From: Orobanche coerulescens
Taxonomy: Eukaryota > Streptophyta > Magnoliopsida > Lamiales > Orobanchaceae
DNA: 64,000 bases
Assembly: GCA_033398695.1 (NCBI GenBank)
Contig: CM065802.1
Location: 84,833,096 to 84,897,095, forward strand
Reading direction: 5' to 3'
The notes under the pieces are model-generated. The model was not told the origin of the DNA and ran no database searches. It saw only the letters and a list, made by a program, of their open reading frames with translations. The translations under genes were made by a program, and so were the position numbers. This document shows positions 58,287-64,000 of the stretch, piece after piece; the stretch's first letter is position 1; each line of letters opens with the position of its first letter.

Positions 58287-58850
58287 GGTAAGAAATTGTA
58301 ACTTCTTACCAAGTGTAACTAGTACGAAGTTACGAATTAATGACTTCGTATTAGTGTAACCGTAACTATTTCCAGCTACGAATTAGTAAGGGTGTCACTG
58401 TTTACACTCTGGTATATTGGTAAGAAATTGTAACTTCTTACCAAGTGTAACTAGTACGAAGTTACGAATTAATGACTTCGTATTAGTGTAACCGTAACTA
58501 TTTCCAGCTACGAATTTGTAAGGGTGTCACTGTTTACACTCTGGTATATTGGTAAGAAATTGTAACTTCTTACCAAGTGTAACTAATACGAAGTTACGAA
58601 TTAATGACTTCGTATTAGTGTAACCGTAACTATTTCCAGCTACGAATTTGTAAGGGTGTCACTGTTTACACTCTGGTATATTGGTAAGAAATTGTAACTT
58701 CTTACCAAGTGTAACTAGTACGAAGTTACGAATTAATGACTTCGTATTAGTGTAACCGTAACTATTTCCGGCTACGAATTTGTAAGGGTGTCACTGTTTA
58801 CACTCTGGTATATTGGTAAGAAATTGTAACTTCTTACCGAGTGTACCATT
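58287..58850. repeat. 132-bp minisatellite, four units plus a partial fifth
   Basis: Units start at 58287, 58419, 58551, 58683 and 58815, an exact 132-base period, and are nearly identical. Each unit contains two inverted repeats: ggtaagaa with ttcttacc (eight-base loop), and tacgaagt with acttcgta. The array could fold into a row of hairpins. Confidence 0.92.
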
Positions 58851-59209
58851 TAAACTTAACATGTTACTATATTGGTAACGAACGTAACGAAACGTAATGA
58901 AAAACAAATAATAAATGATCAATTATTAATCGGGTAATGTAACGAAAAACAAATATCGTATCCGCTTACTGGTACCTCGTGTGCAATATTCCGACATGGT
59001 AAATAAGATACGAAGTTACGATACAATAACACAAAAGGTAAACAACACATGGTAACGAGACGGTACGAAATACATACATCGTAACCCAGAAACTCAGAAA
59101 AGATAAGGAGAGATATAAAATGGGTTAGTTTTATTGAAAAGTAAGGGTATATTGGTCAAACCATGTCATTTTTTGCTAGAATTTGTACAAACTAAGTCTC
59201 TTGACAAAT

Positions 59210-59401
59210 ATTGTCATTGACTATGGCAAAGTGGCTAAAGTAGTGTATTACCTCTATATGTATTGTGTTAATGCATTTTCATATACAAGTAATTTATGTG
59301 TGTTTTCTATTGATGTAACTCACATATGCGAATTGATTAAAGAAACTGTGCACGAGCATGTATGTAAAGCAACATTTAAATGGTTAAATTATACTTTTTA
59401 G
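59210..59401 (+). pseudogene. Exon-like frame in unit X2, ~63 codons, paralogue of X1
   Basis: The frame includes CVNAFSYTSNL, FSIDVTHICEL, TVHEHVCK and FKWLNYTF and ends with TAG at 59399. It aligns without gaps to the X1 frame from VNAF to the stop. The upstream intron end is disturbed by the inserted element at 57396-59196, so expression as part of a spliced gene is unlikely. Family not recognised. Confidence 0.4.
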
Positions 59402-59425
59402 CATGATTAGTTTATATGTAAGCAT

Positions 59426-60107
59426 GCAACTTGAATAATGAATATAAAAGAAAAAGTACATAATTTTTGCTCAAAACCATTTGTAAATTAAAAAAATTAA
59501 GTGTAAGACATAATAGTGGAGTGCAAAGGTTTTAGGAATTATTAATAGTGTGTTAATTAATATTCATTTAGTTGGCTATTTAGAATTGAGTTTATTGATA
59601 AATTTATTAATATTAGTTAGACTTCAATGTTAATTTTCAATGAAATTAGTTGTACAATAAAATGAGATGAAGCTAAAAAGGTTTGTAACGATTTTTATAC
59701 AGTTTATGTGGCATTATTATATATACATTATTACACAAACTTTAACTTACAAACTTAATAAAGAAAATATTTAACACACATTAAACTATAATCAATTAGA
59801 TAGACCCCGTATGCTTCATATTACCATGCAAAAACCATCTAATGGACAAGTATTGTAGGGCTAAGTAATAGACCAAAAGAAATAAAACCATTTTTTTTAT
59901 CATGCAAATAAGTAATAGACCAAAAGAAACAAAGCCATCACAACTTAATAACCAAAAGCCCATATATAAAATACAACACCACAAAACCAAAACAACATCA
60001 AACACTTTTAAATTTTTATACAAGAAAGTTAAAACATTTCATACAACATACTAAACAATAATTAAGTATACACTCGCCAATATACAGAAAGAATACACGA
60101 TTAACAA
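59426..60107. repeat. Unit X3 start (to about 59720) and AT-rich spacer
   Basis: 59434-59505 matches 57031-57110, and 59660-59700 (gagatgaagctaaaaaggtt) matches 57260-57290. The exon-like frame is not found here. The remainder to 60107 is AT-rich with no gene seen. Confidence 0.5.
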
Positions 60108-60470
60108 TTAGATTCTTAGCCCGTGCGTAGCACGGGTTCTGCATGTCTCGTTGATAAATAAGTGAGAGTATCGAGGGTAATAATTAAGTGAAATGTGTGG
60201 TCTACTTATTAAAAATAAAAAAATAGATTTTTATGGACGAATCAGAATAGCGAAAGAAATAGGTAATTTATGGACGGATGGAATATATAATTAAACCATA
60301 GTGATTGGTGCCCCAATCATTTTATCGCGCCTGAATAGCTTAATATTTTTAATAATTTCACTATAATACTTTATTAATTAAGCCTAGAGATGGGAAAATG
60401 TAACGAACTTGATGGAGAAATCCGATCCTATCCCGAAGTCGATGGAGAATCTTTACCCTTATTATGTCAA

Positions 60471-61354
60471 TTAGATGTCCTCCCGTGCGATACACGGCGT
60501 AAAATGTTAAATATTTTATTATATTAAAAATTTTGATCGAATTTCAATAATATTATAAAATTATTATAAAATATACATGAGTCAGTGTACACACACATAT
60601 ACATGTGCTATTATTTGATTTAGTTTCATTTATAAACTCTTATCGTGTGATCTAAGGGCACATGATAGGAAACCGTAAATTAATTAAGCACCGGCATTTA
60701 TTTTTTCATATAGGACAATATGAGTCTTATATCTAATTTTATAAATAAGAAATTAAATTATGTTTATTATTATCAATTTTTATTATAGCCGACCCCGACC
60801 CCAAAGCATTTTGGGACTAAGGCTCTGATGATGATGTTGGTGGTGTTGTATTATCAACTTTCATTAAAAGTATACAACGGATATTCTTGCTAATATAATT
60901 TTTTTATATGATTTGACATTAATTTAATATATTTTATTATTTTATAATCAGAACACAATAATTCTTAAAAAGCAAATAATTGTTAAAAAGCTATGAAAAT
61001 AAACTAAAAATATATCTTTCTTCAATAGTCTTATATTGTTATACTGAAATATTTTAATCATATAAATATATTATAATTATATTTATATTACTTTATATAT
61101 ACTATATGGATGTCAAATTAAAGAGCACGAAATAAAAATTAATTTGATATATTTTTTTCAAAAATAAAATTGATACATAAAAGTTATAATTGTTTAAACT
61201 ATTAGGTTAAAAATAAAAGGAATAAAATGAGAGGAAGTTTTTAATTGGTAGATAGTATATAATGGATAATCCTCTAACCCCCTCAGGATTAACGTGGAGA
61301 TGACACATGTTTCCTTAGATTTTTTTGCGATTCTCTTTTAATATTAAGTATAGA
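60471..61354 (-). mobile_element. Non-autonomous Helitron (inner), nested in the outer one, minus strand
   Basis: On the minus strand it starts at 61354 with TCTATACTTAATATTAAAAG, close to the start of the outer element. It ends with CTAA at 60474-60471, preceded by the hairpin ccgtgtatcgcacgg. The flanks are A and T. It is 884 bp long without coding capacity. Confidence 0.72.
60784..60850 (+). repeat. RTE-LINE or SINE 3' tail-like fragment
   Basis: tatagccgaccccgacccc, then a ttttgggactaaggct phrase and a gat/gtt-rich tail resemble the 3' ends of plant RTE LINEs and the SINEs that share them. It lies inside the inner Helitron. No body of such an element is seen. Confidence 0.45.
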
Positions 61355-62183
61355 TGTATAAAAGTTCGATATAAAATACATAAACATGACAAAAATCTAT
61401 ATGATCATTGTATATTTGTAATATTTATATTAATATACTAATATAATTACATATCAGTATACAAGTGAAAGAGCATCATATATTTTTGATAAATATTAGA
61501 TTAAAGTCACACATTTTATACTTAATAATGATGTTAAATCATTAGGCATAGGGTGATAAAGTATATTATTGTGACGACTTATTATATTTGTTTATATAAT
61601 TTTTTTTTCATAAAAATAAGAATTAATCAAAAAATATTTTAACTAATAATATATCTTTCTACTGGGAATTGTAAGTCTAATATGTATAATTCTTTTCCCA
61701 AATATTTTTAAAATAAAGTAACTCAGTAATCTAAAATTATTATAAGAAGGTGAAAACTGAAGTAAAAATATTGATCTTCTAAAAAAATAGATTTACTTCA
61801 ATGAAATTATTTGGAAATTATCTGATTTTTGTATTTTATATACAAATAATTTAAAATCGAGATATAATATAATAATTATTCAAAAACAACTTATATTCAA
61901 AAAAGAATATTTTAATTATATATATGCCTAATGAATGTTAAATCAAATATCGTAAAAAGAAGATTAATTTAAAATATTAATAATAGAAAATAGAGTTGAG
62001 ACGATAAAACTATTAACTTCTAAACATTGAGAGAAAAATAAAAAGAAAAAAAATGGTTCCCATTAACTCTCATTCAAATGGTAGGAGTTAGTGTAGTTTT
62101 AAAAGAAAAAAAAAAGATAATTAATTCAAAAAATCCACCTAAAGACACGTGTTTTGTAAACTCTCTTTTAATAGTAAAGTAGA

Positions 62184-62218
62184 TAAGGTGGGGACATATT
62201 TAGGTTCCCCTGCACATA

Positions 62219-62258
<40 letters not shown>

Positions 62259-62695
62259 TCAAGAGCGAACTTGGTCCTGGTGTGAGAACTAAAAATCACT
62301 TTTATCCATTGGATCAACCAATAAGAAAGGTCCAAATTTTGTCACATCATCACTTTCAAATGGCATGTGAATGACATTAATTAAGTAGAAGTGTAATTTC
62401 GTCCCTTCATACATAAAAATTGTCTCCATTTAAAATACAACTTATTCATTTATTATCCATTTAACAATAAATATTTCAAATTAATCGTCTTTTCGTGATC
62501 TATAATTTAACATCCATATTACATACCTAAAAATATAAAAAAATAAAAAAATTAGTGTATTTGTACACAATGAAGCAGTGCATTTGTATATTTTTATAAA
62601 ACAAGCATTGTGAGAGTTTGCATTCAAAGTATCATAACTCTCCACATACTTAATATTTTTCAGTGTCCTTTTTTTGTTGGAAACTAGACTCTCAT
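62184..62695. other. AT-rich spacer with a TA microsatellite, no gene
   Basis: A TA run lies at 62227-62256. The phrase gaacttggtcctggtgtgag (62269-62288) looks like a common plant MITE end, but no partner was found before the next LTR. Confidence 0.45.
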
Positions 62696-64000
62696 TGTAA
62701 CACCCCCAGGATATCCGAGGTATATTACAGCGCCGTGAAGCCCTACATGGGACCCACCAGGCTGAACAAGCATCATACTCATCGACTCACAGAAACAACA
62801 GAAAAATACCTCGTCATAAAGACGCCCAACAAAATAATTCATCCGGTTCAACCGGTCAAACATGACGCCATAATCCATCGCAACATAATAAACAACAATA
62901 CAATCCCGACAAGTAAAACTTCTTAAGTACTCGAGTACTTCTATTAGTTTAAAGACCACAAAGATAAAAGATAGAAAGCAACAAGACACCACTCGTGCAC
63001 AATCATCACGCACGGCCATCATCCGCATACTGGTCCAGCACCTGCTCGTCTCGATGAACCTGACCTGAAATTCATAAAACGAATTTTCCCAAAACGGGTC
63101 CCCAGAGGGGTTAGCAATTACGCTAGTACAAGTAACCAAATGAACGACTTACATCTTACACATATAGTAATGCATGCAATTCAAGAAAACATAGTTCCAA
63201 ATCACTCATTTCCAGAAATGCCATAGTCAAATCACATTTGTAAAAATGCACCACAATTAACCGTGGATCCACCCCTCCGTGGGCCCCTACCGAGACCCCG
63301 TCGGATCTAACCCATAGTGGTTAAAAGCAAGCTCGCGGATCCACCCCTCCGTGGACCCCTACCGAGACCCCGTCGGGTCTAACCCATAGTGAGCATACAC
63401 ACACACACAATTCTCATGCAATACCAATACATTAAGATTGTAAGTTCATAAGGGTACTTGCCTCGGTTAATAGACGTTGATACGAACGGAAAGGAAGGAT
63501 CGAACACGACCGCGAGGAACCGGCGGAAATGAACCTAACGATTCGAATAACACAATCACAACCAACTCTAGACGATTACGGAAATGGAATACACCCGGAA
63601 ACCCGCCTACGATTCATGTATATTCGTACCAAAAATAACAACGAGGGCGGACCACAACCAAACCCTCTCGATTCTGTAAAAATCCACAAAATATCCATGA
63701 ATCCGTAGGAAAACGAAAGATACTAACAATATTAATCGTATACATCATGAATCCACCAACAAAACGGAACGAATCGGAAGAAAATCCCAAAACCCCCAAA
63801 TTAATCGAAAATAGGGTTCTAGAAATATTACCTTTGGAGATTCAAGTACTAAGATCCGTAGAACACGCGTTAGATTGATTATCCGGGCCTCACAACCGAA
63901 GGAAAATGATGAAAATCGACCCCCGAATGAAGAATGCTTGAGAAGTTCTCCCCCTTAGACCTCTCTCTCGCGAGTGAAATGAAGGAGAAAAATGGCCGAT
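62696..64000 (-). repeat. Element E: LTR related to family B, minus strand, runs off the window
   Basis: The plus strand begins tgtaacacccccaggatatc, the reverse of a gypsy LTR end. The sequence follows the B LTR in reverse: the hairpin block at 63091-63134, a two-unit tandem repeat at 63258-63395, and the segment reading gagggcggaccacaacc at 63645-63661 (compare 17216-17232). Many substitutions separate it from B, so it is a different copy or subfamily. Bases 62691-62695 (ctcat) should be one target duplication; the other is outside. Open frames here are not coding. Confidence 0.8.
63258..63395. repeat. Tandem repeat in the element E LTR, two units
   Basis: Two units of about 75 bp share ggatccacccctccgtgg and cccctaccgagaccccgtcg. 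They occupy the same place relative to the hairpin as the repeat blocks of A, B, C and D. Confidence 0.8.

Larger units (their letters stand above)
57396..59196. mobile_element. Element with terminal inverted repeats (possible Mutator-like or MITE), 1.8 kb
   Basis: The ends are inverted copies of CTTAGTTTGTACAAATT followed by an AT-rich tail with tagc-aaaaa. Inside are a polypyrimidine run (57444-57640), a GC-richer gene-leader-like stretch (57650-57905) and a 132-bp tandem repeat (58287-58850). No transposase frame is present. A clear target duplication was not found, so superfamily is open; Pack-MULE-like capture is one option. Confidence 0.6.
57025..59425 (+). repeat. Local duplication, unit X2, split by an inserted 1.8-kb element
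   Basis: Its left part (57025-57395) matches both X1 and the start of X3 (aatgaataaaaaggaaaaa, compare 59434-59455). Its right part (59197-59425) matches 44555-44755. Removing 57396-59196 leaves a unit of about 600 bp, like X1. Confidence 0.65.
60108..62183 (-). mobile_element. Non-autonomous Helitron (outer), minus strand
   Basis: On the minus strand it starts at 62183 with TCTACTTTACTATTAAAAGA and ends with CTAA at 60111-60108. The end is preceded by the hairpin cccgtgctacgcacggg (60118-60134). An A flanks the 5' side and a T the 3' side on that strand, as expected for Helitron A|T insertion. There is no Rep or helicase gene. It contains the inner Helitron at 60471-61354. Confidence 0.72.

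Noticed and set aside
58287..58850. Regular repeats considered as a CRISPR-like array
   Set aside because: Units are contiguous 132-bp tandem copies without unique spacers, in plant DNA; it is a minisatellite.
57384..59206. Target duplication for the 1.8-kb inverted-repeat element (aatatttgtca and aatattgtca nearby)
   Set aside because: The two strings are not adjacent to the inverted repeats and match imperfectly, so I could not support them as a duplication.

Overview
The window is plant nuclear DNA, most likely from a dicot, and it is almost entirely mobile-element sequence. The signs are Ty3/gypsy chromoviruses and a Ty1/copia element with TG..CA LTRs, 5-bp target duplications and tRNA-Met-type primer sites, plus Helitrons with A|T insertion sites, MITE-like foldbacks and AT-rich spacers with microsatellites. 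I saw no bacterial genes, CRISPR, rRNA or tRNA, and no intact host gene. Nearly every element ORF is broken by stops or frameshifts.

Left block (1-39507): a nest of LTR elements. The oldest layer is family D, on the minus strand. Its LTR pieces are at 25283-26914, about 27100-28297 and 36903-39507, and it has almost no internal region. Family C (28298-36902, target repeat atacc) entered one D LTR. It has 3.3-kb LTRs but only 2 kb of internal DNA, with no pol and only the end of gag. Family B, a decayed Tekay/Del-like chromovirus ending at 25282, entered the other D LTR. Family A (77-17005, target repeat taatc) then entered the 5' LTR of B. A is a tandem LTR-internal-LTR-internal-LTR structure with two decayed gag-pol copies. 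A, B and C carry CpG-rich palindrome arrays just upstream of the LTR TATA box. A, B, C and E, and weakly D, also share a C/G-stem hairpin in the transcribed LTR.

Middle (39508-44826): AT-rich spacer with a diverged direct repeat, a dead Helitron-type PIF1 helicase (40566-41986), a palindromic foldback element (43182-43331), and the first unit of a local tandem duplication carrying a 58-codon exon-like frame.

Copia block (44827-56896, target repeat gaaga): a 12-kb SIRE/Maximus-like element with nearly identical LTRs. It has broken gag and pol, followed by an extra frame of about 1009 codons (52232-55261) interrupted by two TAG codons. A promoter/5'UTR-like stretch and a splice-acceptor-like site lie directly before its ATG.

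Right block (56897-64000): the second and third units of the local duplication. The second is split by a 1.8-kb element with terminal inverted repeats, which holds a gene-leader-like segment and a 132-bp hairpin minisatellite. Two non-autonomous Helitrons follow, one nested in the other (60108-62183 containing 60471-61354). The window ends inside a minus-strand LTR related to family B (62696 onward).

Boundaries were read by eye from terminal motifs, target repeats and matches between copies. Lineage names rest on recognised motifs and no database search was run.
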